From the NCBI RefSeq assembly GCF_000230895.2, contig NC_016604.1, forward strand, positions 496,001 to 560,000: a stretch of DNA of 64,000 bases, written 5' to 3'. Below the pieces are notes generated by a model. The model worked only from the letters and a program-made list of their open reading frames with translations, searched no databases and was not told where the DNA came from. Positions 9,590 to 17,306 of the stretch are shown piece after piece. The DNA comes from Mycolicibacterium rhodesiae NBB3 (lineage in GTDB: Bacteria; Actinomycetota; Actinomycetes; Mycobacteriales; Mycobacteriaceae). The translations under genes were made by a program, and so were the position numbers. The stretch's first letter is position 1. Each line of letters begins with the position of its first letter.

Positions 9590-9604
9590 AGGCCGCACAT
9601 TAAT

Positions 9605-9631
9605 GGAACCGACGCGGGCGGCGTGCCGTCC
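9605..9631 (+). promoter_or_regulatory. ECF-type (SigM-like) promoter A for the EspC-like gene
   Basis: GGAAC at 9605-9609, a 17-nt spacer, and CGTCC at 9627-9631 place the expected start of transcription within a base or two of the ATG at 9639. From memory, mycobacterial SigM promoters are GGAAC-N16-18-CGTCR and control Esx-type secreted proteins, so this fits except for the final base. The same element, spacer length included, recurs at 12744-12770. Confidence 0.65.
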
Positions 9632-9638
9632 TAAGCGC

Positions 9639-9935
9639 ATGTTCGCCGACACCGACGCGATCCGCGCGTGGGCAGCCGCCAATGCAGCTCGTGCTGACGA
9701 CCTTGCCGAGGTTGTCGCTGCCCTGTCATCGCTGCCGGTTGCGGCGTCCGGATCGTCGCTTGGCCCAGTCGCCTCCCGCTTCTTGTCCGCGCTATCCGCG
9801 GCCGCCGCCGACGGAGCCCGCGCGGCAGCCGCGATCAGCGACCAGCTCGCATCGGCGGGTGAAACCACCAATACCGTTGCATCCGAATATGATTCGGTCG
9901 ATACCAGCGCCGCTAAACGCGTTGCGGGCGGCTAG
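9639..9935 (+). CDS. EspC-like type VII secretion target
   Basis: The product has 98 residues and is almost entirely helical and alanine-rich. The N-terminal helix contains [20 protein letters not shown], a turn with [12 protein letters not shown] follows, then a second long helix and a C-terminal tail containing YDSVD (Tyr84, Asp88). The YxxxD pattern is the general type VII export signal. Size, fold pattern and signal match the EspC/'excreted virulence factor' family (PF10824). It has its own ECF-type promoter and sits divergent from upp. The next plus-strand gene is an NlpC/P60 hydrolase, normally the neighbour of such genes, but here 2.9 kb away across an oppositely oriented insert. Confidence 0.68.
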   Translation: MFADTDAIRAWAAANAARADDLAEVVAALSSLPVAASGSSLGPVASRFLSALSAAAADGARAAAAISDQLASAGETTNTVASEYDSVDTSAAKRVAGG

Positions 9936-9949
9936 CGGTCACCCGGATG

Positions 9950-10795
9950 TCAGGCGAGGCGGCCTGCGGCGGCGCAAGCGCTGTATGACGCCGCGCTGAG
10001 CAGGAATTCAAGCCGGGCGAACCGACTCGCCGTTCTTCCCACGGTGCAGAGTCTGATATCGCCGCCGCTGGCCGTCGGCGAGATACACAACCCGTCGTCA
10101 ACGGTCGAACTGCTCGTGCCGAGCACCACACGACGCCGTGCCCGCACCGAACGCACCCCGTCGGGGGTGTCGAGCTGTGCACCGACGAGTTGTCCATCGC
10201 TGAACAGCAGTCGTTGGATCGAGCACGGACGATGAACTTCGACGCCGTTCTCCCGCGCCAGTTCGGACAACCACTGCCGCACGGTCGTCTCACGGCGACG
10301 CGCCCTGGGCGCCGACGCGATGAGGCCCGCGTTGACGGTCGTGCCGTCGACCTTGCACACCGGCGTGAGCGCCGACGAGCTGACCCGGCTGAAGATCATG
10401 CCGAACGGCGAGGTGAGGCACTCGCGCGCCCACCTGGCCAATTCCGCCCCGTGGAAAGGCGGCACAGGTCCGGTCGGATCCACGTCGGCACCTATGAATG
10501 TCTCGACCGTGTCGACGCGAAGGTGACCACTGGCGCGTATCGGCGCCGGTGGACCCAGGCTACTTGTCAACTGCTCGAGATAATTGATCGTCGCGGAGTT
10601 GAGTTCGTCAGCGCCCCAACGCCTCTGAAGCACCGTCAGCCACGACTCGACCGAGGAGGCAGCGGGTGCAGTCACCTCTGGCGTCGGTTCGGCGACAAAC
10701 ACGTTCAGACCTGCTTGTGCCCCCGCGACCCCGACCGCGAGCCCTGCACTCCCGGACCCGATACACAAGACGTCTACGAAATCAGCACCCGGCAT
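9950..10795 (-). CDS. Short FAD-binding oxidoreductase-like protein, copy 2
   Basis: The product has 281 residues, is paralogous to the 7465-8355 protein, and likewise lacks the cap and C-terminal half of full-size FAD_binding_2 enzymes. It begins MPGADFVDVLCIGSGSAGLA (GxGxxG dinucleotide fold) and ends TASRFARLEFLLSAASYSACAAAGRLA-like. ATG 10795 is preceded by GGTGG and lies 26 nt after the stop of the ketosynthase gene, so the two form an operon with the ketosynthase first. Longer in-frame extensions run into the ketosynthase and are rejected. The role is unknown. An oxidation or desaturation step on a ketosynthase product is an inference from context only. Confidence 0.72.
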   Translation of the reverse strand: MPGADFVDVLCIGSGSAGLAVGVAGAQAGLNVFVAEPTPEVTAPAASSVESWLTVLQRRWGADELNSATINYLEQLTSSLGPPAPIRASGHLRVDTVETFIGADVDPTGPVPPFHGAELARWARECLTSPFGMIFSRVSSSALTPVCKVDGTTVNAGLIASAPRARRRETTVRQWLSELARENGVEVHRPCSIQRLLFSDGQLVGAQLDTPDGVRSVRARRRVVLGTSSSTVDDGLCISPTASGGDIRLCTVGRTASRFARLEFLLSAASYSACAAAGRLA

Positions 10796-10821
10796 CTTTT
10801 CCACCCCAGGCAAGTGGACGA

Positions 10822-12012
10822 TCAGATGGCGGCTGCCGGGCCGATGACGACGGCAGAGTTGTACCCGCCCATCCCCATGGACGTCTTCAGCGTCAGACCA
10901 CCCTCGAGCGGTGTCAGGCCATCGAGCAGGCGTGGATGCGCGGTGCTCACGATCCGCGATGCCGGAACCTGCTTGTGCTCGTATCCCATCAAGGTGCCCG
11001 CCAATTCGATCGCACCCGCACCGGCAAGGCAATGCCCGACGAGGGGCTTGAGGGCATATATGTGCGGAAGCCTAGGGCCGAAAACCTCGTCCAGGAAATG
11101 TATTTCAGCGTCGGTGCACTGCTGGGTTCCAGTCCCGTGTGCGTTCAGGTAACGCACCTCTGCAGGATCGACTCCCGCGTCGTCGATCGCTTCGGCCACA
11201 CACCGGATCACCTCGACGTGCTCAGGGTCCATGCCGGTCGCATGGTGTCCGTCCGACGTCATGGCCCCACCGAGCAGCGCCGCATAGGGCGTCGCCCGTG
11301 ACACCGTGACGAATCCTGCAAGCTGACGCGAGGACATGACGAACCCGACGGCCGCCTCGCCGGGGCCGAAGCCCTTCCCGCCTTCCTGGAACGGTCTGCA
11401 CGCATCGAGGGGTTCGATGTCGACGGCGGCAGCGCCCAATCGCGTGAACCCGGCGACGATCTCCGGCGTGAAGGACAGGTCGGCCGCCACGACCACCACG
11501 TCGTCCACCTTGTCGGCGTCGAGCCACAGCTTCGCGACGAGCAGCGCGTTGTTGGTGGATGCGCACGTGGCCGACACCATCAGTGACGGACCGTGAAAGC
11601 CGAATTCGTGCATGAACATCGAGACGGGCGTCGAAGGCAGCACTCGCACGAAGTCGCGCGAGCGGCGTGCGCGGCCGGCGCTGAACTCGGTCCATCCGTA
11701 CATGTCGTTGAAGCAGCCGACGCTGATCACTCCGACGCGCGCACCCGGCACCCATCCCCTGGCCTTCGCGTCGGCAACGGCTTCGCGCGCAGTGGCCATG
11801 AAGGCGCGACCGAAGAGCCCTTCACCGTCATCGGGGTCACCACCTTCGGGCACCAGCGCGAGCCATGCCGATTCCGTATGGTCTTCGCCGTAACCGCCGA
11901 TCAGGCGGGCGGCGGGCTTACCGCTGGACAGACCCTCCCAGAAGGTGTCGCGACCCCAGCCATAGCCGCTGACGACACCCAGCCCGACGATGTCGGTGGC
12001 GTTATTTGACAT
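10822..12012 (-). CDS. Stand-alone beta-ketoacyl synthase (FabF/KAS-II-like), product unknown
   Basis: The product has 396 residues with a complete thiolase-fold condensing-enzyme signature: nucleophile Cys150 in VSATCASTNNA, His292 in NAHGTGT, Lys322 and His327 in LKPLVGHCLAGAG, and a C-terminal GMGGYN glycine loop. The catalytic triad is therefore intact, so it should perform decarboxylative condensation of acyl and malonyl thioesters. There is no acyl carrier protein, ketoreductase or acyltransferase beside it, so it must borrow these or use CoA substrates. SD GGAG sits seven bases upstream of ATG 12012. It is first in an operon with the short FAD protein and is preceded by a long AT-rich leader. 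It is not the housekeeping KasA/KasB by context. Confidence 0.82.
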   Translation of the reverse strand: MSNNATDIVGLGVVSGYGWGRDTFWEGLSSGKPAARLIGGYGEDHTESAWLALVPEGGDPDDGEGLFGRAFMATAREAVADAKARGWVPGARVGVISVGCFNDMYGWTEFSAGRARRSRDFVRVLPSTPVSMFMHEFGFHGPSLMVSATCASTNNALLVAKLWLDADKVDDVVVVAADLSFTPEIVAGFTRLGAAAVDIEPLDACRPFQEGGKGFGPGEAAVGFVMSSRQLAGFVTVSRATPYAALLGGAMTSDGHHATGMDPEHVEVIRCVAEAIDDAGVDPAEVRYLNAHGTGTQQCTDAEIHFLDEVFGPRLPHIYALKPLVGHCLAGAGAIELAGTLMGYEHKQVPASRIVSTAHPRLLDGLTPLEGGLTLKTSMGMGGYNSAVVIGPAAAI

Positions 12013-12743
12013 AGCGATTCTCCGATACCCCTGTAGTGATGCCGATGACTATTGGTGCGCGCCGATGCGGTCGGCGGTTCCCGGCGACGTGACCGCGGCG
12101 CCGACCCCGATGTTGGCCATATTTTGCTTGCTTCTTCATTTTTAGCAACTACCTATCCGGCCAAGGGTACACAGCGCCGGCCTCGTTGCCGATCCCCATA
12201 AATATCAGGTGCGTGTAGATCTAGACAATTCTTTGCACTTTGCGGACGGTATCAGCTAGCTAGCTTTCTCGCACAGCGGTGTGACCCAGGACACAAGGTG
12301 TCTACAGTAGATGGCAGCAGCCTGCGGGGGCGAGTCGCGGTCAGCGTCGACGACCCGGGTCGCGTCGCGAGATCCGCGAACGAAATAGCGTATTGACGTG
12401 GATGTTAACAACTATCGCTCAAGCTGAGAAGCTCCGCATAAGAGGCTTGCGACTCGCTTCATCGCACCACTCGGCCGGCACCAACCCCTCGCGTTCCGCA
12501 GGGCCGTGAGGGGAAGCATGCGGGGCACACGCCTTCTGAGCTGTGCTGGAAAAATCGTCTGCTACTCAATATCTAGCAAAGAAAATGAGCGAGCTCGCCC
12601 TTGCCGCCTGCGATATCAAAGGTCGTCAGGAACCTGTCAATTTCAGCAAAGTTTAAGACATTGGCTGACACAATTGGCCGCTAACGCCAGGACTTCGATG
12701 TGTCCCAGGTCACGCCGGGCATGCGCACCGGCTTGATCGCAAC
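12013..12743. other. ~730-bp AT-richer leader/spacer upstream of the ketosynthase
   Basis: No ordinary gene is visible. On the minus strand a 23-codon frame (12120-12049) encodes MANIGVGAAVTSPGTADRI..., ending 36 nt before the ketosynthase; it has no strong SD. An inverted repeat GACAC-AAG-GTGTC lies at 12290-12302 and a self-complementary AGCTAGCTAGCT near 12254. Short plus-strand frames near 12506-12736 have no family features. The base composition resembles the 8356-8965 spacer and differs from the flanking genes, suggesting the two spacers and the genes they serve share an origin. Confidence 0.4.
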
Positions 12744-12770
12744 GGAACCGATGCGACCGTGATGGCGTCC
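12744..12770 (+). promoter_or_regulatory. ECF-type (SigM-like) promoter B for the NlpC/P60 gene
   Basis: GGAAC at 12744-12748, 17-nt spacer, CGTCC at 12766-12770. It is followed by TAAGCGCATG exactly as in promoter A. Over the 55 bases starting at each GGAAC the two copies agree at 45 positions. The transcript would start at or next to the ATG at 12778. Confidence 0.65.
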
Positions 12771-12777
12771 TAAGCGC

Positions 12778-12804
12778 ATGCTTGCCGACACCGATGCGTC
12801 GTGA
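12778..12804 (+). pseudogene. Eight-codon remnant or leader peptide (MLADTDAS)
   Basis: The frame ATG-CTT-GCC-GAC-ACC-GAT-GCG-TCG-TGA encodes MLADTDAS, matching the first seven residues of the EspC-like protein (MFADTDA) with mostly synonymous differences. Its TGA overlaps the GTG start of the NlpC/P60 gene (GTGA), so it would couple translation. Either it is the stub of a second EspC-like gene deleted down to its start, or it has become a functional leader ORF. Confidence 0.5.
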
Positions 12805-13862
12805 CCAGCGGACTGGTCGCGACACTTGCAGCACCCCTCAAGGCGGTGCAGTCGATGGTCGGTCCGGGGTGGTCCGCGGATCCTGCAACCGATCCGCGAG
12901 CAATGCTCCTCCGGGCGCGCGACGCGCTCACCGCGCTGTCGGCCGCGTCCAGGCGGTCCTGGCTCCACACCGACTGGACCGGGGCAGGTGCCGACGGTGC
13001 GGCCGAGTTCTTGGCCAGAACGGTAGCGACCATCGACGATCTCGCCGATCGCACCGATCAGATGAACATGGCCGCGGATGCCGCCGACGCAGCGGTGGCG
13101 CGTGCCCGTCGGCGGCTGCGCGACATCGTGGACGGTTTCGAAGCGCGCGCCGCGGAGCTGGAGCCCTACCTCGACTCGCCGCAGGTCGCCGCGGCGCTGA
13201 GGGCCGAGGCGCAACAGGCACTCGACGAAGCGGTCGCCGTCGTCGAGAATCTCGAACACGAGCTGAGCGGGCACACCTCGGCACTCGCCCGCACCGATGC
13301 GGCCAGCCCGGCGCCGACAACGCCGTCAGGCTTCGGGTCACCGACCCTCCCGGCGATGGGCTCGGGTGGCGGCGGCACGGCACCCACTGACGCGGGATTC
13401 GGTGACCTGGCGCAGCTGTTCAGTCCCGACGAGCCCGCAGCGCAACCCGAAGCCGCCAGCTTCGGAGACGGAGTGGCGATCCGGCTTCCCGACGGCACCA
13501 CCGCCACAGCCCCGAATGCGGTGGCAGCCAGTGCCGTCCGGCATGCCCTGACGCAGTTGGGCGTTCCCTATGACTGGGGCGGCACCACCCCTGGAGTCGG
13601 ATTGGACTGCAGTGGACTGACTCAATGGGCGTATTCCGAAGCAGGCCTGAATATTCCGCGGCTGGCGCAGGAGCAGGACATCGGCGCGTCCGTGGCAGCA
13701 GGAAACCTGCGTCCCGGAGACCTCGCGGTATGGGACGGGCATGTCGCGATGATCGTCGGCAATGGGCAGATGATCGAGGCCGGAGACCCGGTGAAGCTGT
13801 CACCCGTCCGAACCGACAACGCGGGTCAGGGCTTTCAAGGATTCTGGCGGCCCACAGCGTGA
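12801..13862 (+). CDS. NlpC/P60 (C40) peptidoglycan hydrolase with WXG-like N-terminal helices
   Basis: The product has 353 residues. Residues ~25-160 are a helical bundle with HTDWTGAGAD (a WXG turn) and long amphipathic helices, resembling the DUF4226/WXG100-type domain of mycobacterial C40 enzymes. A Pro/Ala/Gly linker spans ~165-220. The C-terminal NlpC/P60 domain has catalytic Cys270 (LDCSGLTQW) and His314 (DGHVAMIVG). No Sec signal peptide is present, so export by a type VII system is the likely route. It is predicted to cleave peptidoglycan stem peptides. GTG 12801 overlaps the TGA of an eight-codon ORF and lies just downstream of an ECF-type promoter. Confidence 0.82.
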   Translation: MTSGLVATLAAPLKAVQSMVGPGWSADPATDPRAMLLRARDALTALSAASRRSWLHTDWTGAGADGAAEFLARTVATIDDLADRTDQMNMAADAADAAVARARRRLRDIVDGFEARAAELEPYLDSPQVAAALRAEAQQALDEAVAVVENLEHELSGHTSALARTDAASPAPTTPSGFGSPTLPAMGSGGGGTAPTDAGFGDLAQLFSPDEPAAQPEAASFGDGVAIRLPDGTTATAPNAVAASAVRHALTQLGVPYDWGGTTPGVGLDCSGLTQWAYSEAGLNIPRLAQEQDIGASVAAGNLRPGDLAVWDGHVAMIVGNGQMIEAGDPVKLSPVRTDNAGQGFQGFWRPTA

Positions 13863-13882
13863 CCAGCGGCCCACCGTCGGGA

Positions 13883-14683
13883 TCAGCCGAGTACCGGCAG
13901 CCGACGTTTGCGGGCCAGCGCAACCAAGGCGTGCTGCATGACCGCGCGTATGTGTGCGTCAACCTTTTTCACGTCAGGCTTGTCCCCGAACTCGGCGACG
14001 ATATCGATGGGGGGAAGCACCTGGGTGATGATCTTGGTCGGCAGCGGAATGTTGATCGGCAACACCACGCTGACACCGAACGGGAAGCCGAAGGTGACCG
14101 GCAGAATGTTGGTCCGAAAGAGGTTGCGCTCCAATGCGGTCAGCCGGAGTGCCCGCGCCAGCCGTCGTCCCCTGGTCAAGTAGAACTGGTTCTCCTGCCC
14201 GCCGATTGAAACCGCGGGAACGATCGGGACGCCGGCCTGGATGGCGGTGGTCACATAACCGGTACGCCCACCGAAGCCGATGACATACTCCTGCTTTGTG
14301 GGCCGGTAGGCGTCGTAGTCGCCGCCTGGAAAAACCAGCACAAGGCCTCCAGCGGCGAGCGCCCCTGCGGCGTGCTCGGGGGTGGCCCGGATGACACCGG
14401 TGCGCTCGAAAAAGTCAGCCATCGGCCCATGAAACAAGTTGTCGTGTCCGAGCGCATACAGCGGACGTCCGTATCCGAACCTGCGGTAGTAATCCACCGC
14501 GATCACCGACATGTCGATGGTCATGAGGCCACCGGAATGGTTCGCCACCATCAGCGCCGCCCCGGGCGGAACGTGTTCCAAGCCCAGCACCTCGGAGCGG
14601 AAATAGCTCTTTACGACCGGGCGGGTGAGGTCGACGACGTAACGGGTGAGGCGGCGATCCCACTTGTCCACGGCCGCGCTCAC
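13883..14683 (-). CDS. Lysophospholipid/glycerol acyltransferase family protein (PlsC-like)
   Basis: The product has 266 residues with the acyltransferase motif I NHSGGLMTID (NHx4D) and motif III-like VFPGGDYD. It transfers an acyl chain to a glycerophosphate-like acceptor at the inner membrane. The GTG start at 14683 reads SAAVDKWDRRLTRYVVDL, the N-terminus I recall for mycobacterial relatives, and overlaps the TGA of a small membrane ORF upstream (GTGA), indicating coupling. The in-frame extension further upstream is not family-like. It is divergent from an orphan YrbEB permease, which hints at a shared envelope-lipid role. Confidence 0.82.
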   Translation of the reverse strand: MSAAVDKWDRRLTRYVVDLTRPVVKSYFRSEVLGLEHVPPGAALMVANHSGGLMTIDMSVIAVDYYRRFGYGRPLYALGHDNLFHGPMADFFERTGVIRATPEHAAGALAAGGLVLVFPGGDYDAYRPTKQEYVIGFGGRTGYVTTAIQAGVPIVPAVSIGGQENQFYLTRGRRLARALRLTALERNLFRTNILPVTFGFPFGVSVVLPINIPLPTKIITQVLPPIDIVAEFGDKPDVKKVDAHIRAVMQHALVALARKRRLPVLG

Positions 14684-14875
14684 GGTGCTGTCCGCCCGAG
14701 CCCGAAGTGCCGGTAACCGGTGCCGGTCAGCAGTGCCGCGAGCGGCACGATCATGATCGCCGCCCCCCACCCAGGGTCGGTCTGCGCCCAGCCGCATCCC
14801 GGGAACAAGCAGACACGCCGCGAGAGCCGCCGCGCTGATGATGCCGACCACCGCCGTGCCCCGGCCGTCCGCCAT
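14680..14875 (-). pseudogene. Small two-helix membrane protein gene with an apparent frameshift
   Basis: From ATG 14875 the frame gives MADGRGTAVVGIISAAALAA and a first hydrophobic helix. After LVPG the +1 frame gives CGWAQTDPGWGAAIMIVP and a second hydrophobic helix, ending at a TGA (14682-14680) that overlaps the acyltransferase GTG. The two halves join near a CCCGGG run around 14796-14801 into one sensible ~64-residue two-helix protein. I infer a one-base insertion (mutation or sequencing error). Otherwise only a short second-helix peptide starting at an internal ATG would be made. Confidence 0.5.
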
Positions 14876-14974
14876 CCCTAAATTCTGCCGAAGTCGAAGC
14901 GATCGTGGTGCGCGATGCTGCAAGTTGCGCTCAGACGAGGAGCCCAAAGACCCTTGCTGCGCACTCTCCTCGGG

Positions 14975-15002
14975 CGGATTCTCGGCTAAGCCGCCGAATC
15001 CG
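14975..15002. promoter_or_regulatory. Hairpin in the acyltransferase-YrbEB intergenic region
   Basis: CGGATTC (14975-14981) pairs with GAATCCG (14996-15002), with an inner GGC/GCC stem, making an imperfect hairpin. Just beyond it a 22-codon ORF (15020-15088, MTPIIGQSAAAHTVAGRDGS...) has a good SD (GGAG seven bases ahead). Whether this is an operator, an attenuator or a small gene leader for YrbEB cannot be told. The rest of 14876-15120 holds nothing recognisable. Confidence 0.35.
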
Positions 15003-15120
15003 ACCCCCAGGAGCGCAACATGACACCAATCATCGGCCAGAGCGCTGCTGCCCACACCGTGGCCGGGCGCGACGGCTCCGCCAAGTAACCGCTGCGATTC
15101 TGGTCCCCGGTCGACTGCCC

Positions 15121-15951
15121 GTGACGCTGCCTCGCCTTCGCGTGTTCAGGTGGGTGCCGAACATGATCGACAGCTTCGGGGAGCAGGCATTTTTCTACGG
15201 GCGCTCATTGCAGTCGATCCCGAACGCGGTCAGGCTCTATCGTCGGGAAACAGCACGGCTGGTCGCCGAGATGGCCTTCGGGACAGGCGGGTTGCTTGTC
15301 GTGGGAGGAACCGTCGGCGTGAGCGCGCTGCTGACGTTGGCCTCGGGCGGCGTCATCGCCGTGCAGGGCTACTCGTCGCTCGGTGATATCGGAATCGAGG
15401 CTCTGACCGGTTTCCTTTCGGCTTTCATCAACATCCGGATCGTCGCGCCGGTGATCGCGGGAATCGCTTTGGCGGCCACCATCGGCGCGGGGACCACCGC
15501 ACAACTCGGAGCGATGCGCATTGCCGAAGAGATCGACGCACTCGAGGTCATGGCGGTGCGCTCACTGTCCTACTTGGTGGCAACCAGGATGATTGCAGGA
15601 TTCATCGTCATTGTCCCGATCTACTCGGTCGCCACACTCGCGTCGTTCTTCTCCGCCCGCTTCATCACCATCTATCTCAGCGGACAATCGCGGGGCCTCT
15701 ACGACCATTACTTCAACACTTTCCTGATCCCGGTGGATCTGTTGTGGTCGTTCGTTCAGGCCATCGTCATGTCGATCGCCGTGATGCTGGTGCACACGTA
15801 TTACGGCTACAACGCGAAAGGCGGCCCGATAGGCGTGGGAGTCGCGACTGGCGACGCAGTGCGTACCTCGTTGATTGTCGTCGTCGTGATCACCTTGTTC
15901 ATCTCACTTTCCGTCTACGGCACATCCGGCAAATTCACTCTGTCCGGCTAG
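15121..15951 (+). CDS. YrbEB-type (MlaE family) ABC transporter permease, orphan
   Basis: The product has 276 residues of the PF02405 family, with RRETARLVAEMAFGTGG, VQGYSSLGDIGIEALTGF, the coupling-helix GAMRIAEEIDALEVM and HTYYGYNAKGGPIGVG. These are closer to YrbEB than YrbEA of mycobacterial Mce lipid importers. Normally yrbEA and yrbEB precede six mce genes. Here neither yrbEA nor any mce gene flanks it. GTG 15121 is my chosen start, and an ATG at 15163 is possible. It could pair with a YrbEA and MceG ATPase elsewhere, or form a homodimer. Confidence 0.82.
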   Translation: MTLPRLRVFRWVPNMIDSFGEQAFFYGRSLQSIPNAVRLYRRETARLVAEMAFGTGGLLVVGGTVGVSALLTLASGGVIAVQGYSSLGDIGIEALTGFLSAFINIRIVAPVIAGIALAATIGAGTTAQLGAMRIAEEIDALEVMAVRSLSYLVATRMIAGFIVIVPIYSVATLASFFSARFITIYLSGQSRGLYDHYFNTFLIPVDLLWSFVQAIVMSIAVMLVHTYYGYNAKGGPIGVGVATGDAVRTSLIVVVVITLFISLSVYGTSGKFTLSG

Positions 15952-16025
15952 CGCGGCGACCCCGCCGTCGGCCATATCTGCGCTCGCCGACGGTGCTGCC
16001 GAACTCGATGGTTATTCTGTGCGCC

Positions 16026-17297
16026 ATGGCTGCTGACATCGTGCCTATCAGGCTTGGGCTGACCAAGGGCGACCTCTACACCCTGTGGGCGCCGCGGTGG
16101 CGCGACGAGGGTGACGAGTGGGAGGCGTTCCTCGGCAAGGACGAGGACCTCTATGCGTTTGAGACGGTGGCTGACCTGGTCGCGTTCGTGCGAACCAACA
16201 CCGACAACGATCTCACCGACCACCCGGCGTGGCAAAAACTCACCGAAGCGAACGCGCACCGGCTGGACCCCGCCGAGGAGCGGCAATACGACGTCGTCGG
16301 TGTCCCGGAGCTGGCGGCCGAAAAGCCCAGCGAGGAGACGGTGACCCAACTGCACCGGTCGCTGGCCATCGCGTCATCCATCGGATCGGTGTGCGAGCTC
16401 CCCGCGATCAGCAAGTTCTTCAACGGCAACCCAGGCCTGAGCCAGCTCGGCGGTGGGATCGACGCGTTCACGGGCCGCACCGGACGAAAGCGGTGGGCGG
16501 AGATCGAGACGGCGATCGGGCGCAGCTGGGACAACGTCATCGACGCCATCGATGGGCTCGTCAGCACGCCGGACGTCGATGCGGCAGCGTCGAAGAAGGC
16601 CGCGGCCGAGTTGGCCGAAGACGCCCCGGAACCCGAAGAAGAGGCCGTCGAGGAGGTCGACGAGACCGACGAGGGCGGTGACAGTGACGAGGTGGCCGAA
16701 GACGCCGATGAGCTCGAGGACCATGCCGGCGGCGCAGTGCTCGGCAGCGACGACGACTTCTGGGTCAAGGTCGGCATCGACCCGGTGCGGATCATGACCA
16801 CCGGCGGCACGTACTACACGCTGCGGTGCTACCTCGACGATCAGCCGGTCTTTCTCGGCCGCAACGGCCGCATCAGCGTGTTCGGATCGGAACGTGCACT
16901 GGCGCGTTATCTTGCCGACGAGCACGACCACGACATCTCCAACCTCGCCACCTACGACGACATCCGCACTGCCGCGAATGACGGCTCGCTACGGGTGAAT
17001 GTCAGCGACGAGAACGTCTACGTGCTCACCGAAATCGTCGACTATCTGGCCGAAGGACCCGACGCGATCGATCGTGATCAGCTCGACCTAGCGGTCGAAT
17101 TGCTCAGGGACGTCGGCGACTACGCCGAGGATCCCGTGGTCGAAGAATCGTTGGACGCCGATCAACCGCTCGGCAAGATCGTTACCTACGTTCTCGATCC
17201 GGAGAAGGTCCGCAAGCCGTCGCCGCCGTACGCCAAGGCCGTCGAGCAGTGGGAGGCGTTGGAGGCTTTCGTCGAGTCGCGCCTGCGCGCCGAATAG
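16026..17297 (+). CDS. Conserved protein, homologue of Rv3311
   Basis: The product has 423 residues (Rv3311 is about 420). It is cytosolic, with no membrane segments or signal peptide. Two globular parts flank a very acidic linker (roughly residues 195-245, rich in EE/DE). The N-terminal part begins IVPIRLGLTKGDLYTLWAPRWR, and the C-terminal part repeats a related theme (PVRIMTTGGTYYTLRCYLDD), suggesting an internal duplication. ATG 16026 is chosen because upstream in-frame sequence lies in the yrbEB gene in another frame. Function is unknown, and it is conserved in this position next to add in mycobacteria. Confidence 0.85.
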   Translation: MAADIVPIRLGLTKGDLYTLWAPRWRDEGDEWEAFLGKDEDLYAFETVADLVAFVRTNTDNDLTDHPAWQKLTEANAHRLDPAEERQYDVVGVPELAAEKPSEETVTQLHRSLAIASSIGSVCELPAISKFFNGNPGLSQLGGGIDAFTGRTGRKRWAEIETAIGRSWDNVIDAIDGLVSTPDVDAAASKKAAAELAEDAPEPEEEAVEEVDETDEGGDSDEVAEDADELEDHAGGAVLGSDDDFWVKVGIDPVRIMTTGGTYYTLRCYLDDQPVFLGRNGRISVFGSERALARYLADEHDHDISNLATYDDIRTAANDGSLRVNVSDENVYVLTEIVDYLAEGPDAIDRDQLDLAVELLRDVGDYAEDPVVEESLDADQPLGKIVTYVLDPEKVRKPSPPYAKAVEQWEALEAFVESRLRAE

Positions 17298-17306
17298 CGT
17301 TACAGC

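Noticed and set aside
12506..12736. 76-codon plus-strand frame upstream of the NlpC gene
   Set aside because: Overlaps the promoter B region, residue composition is random-like and it has no RBS.
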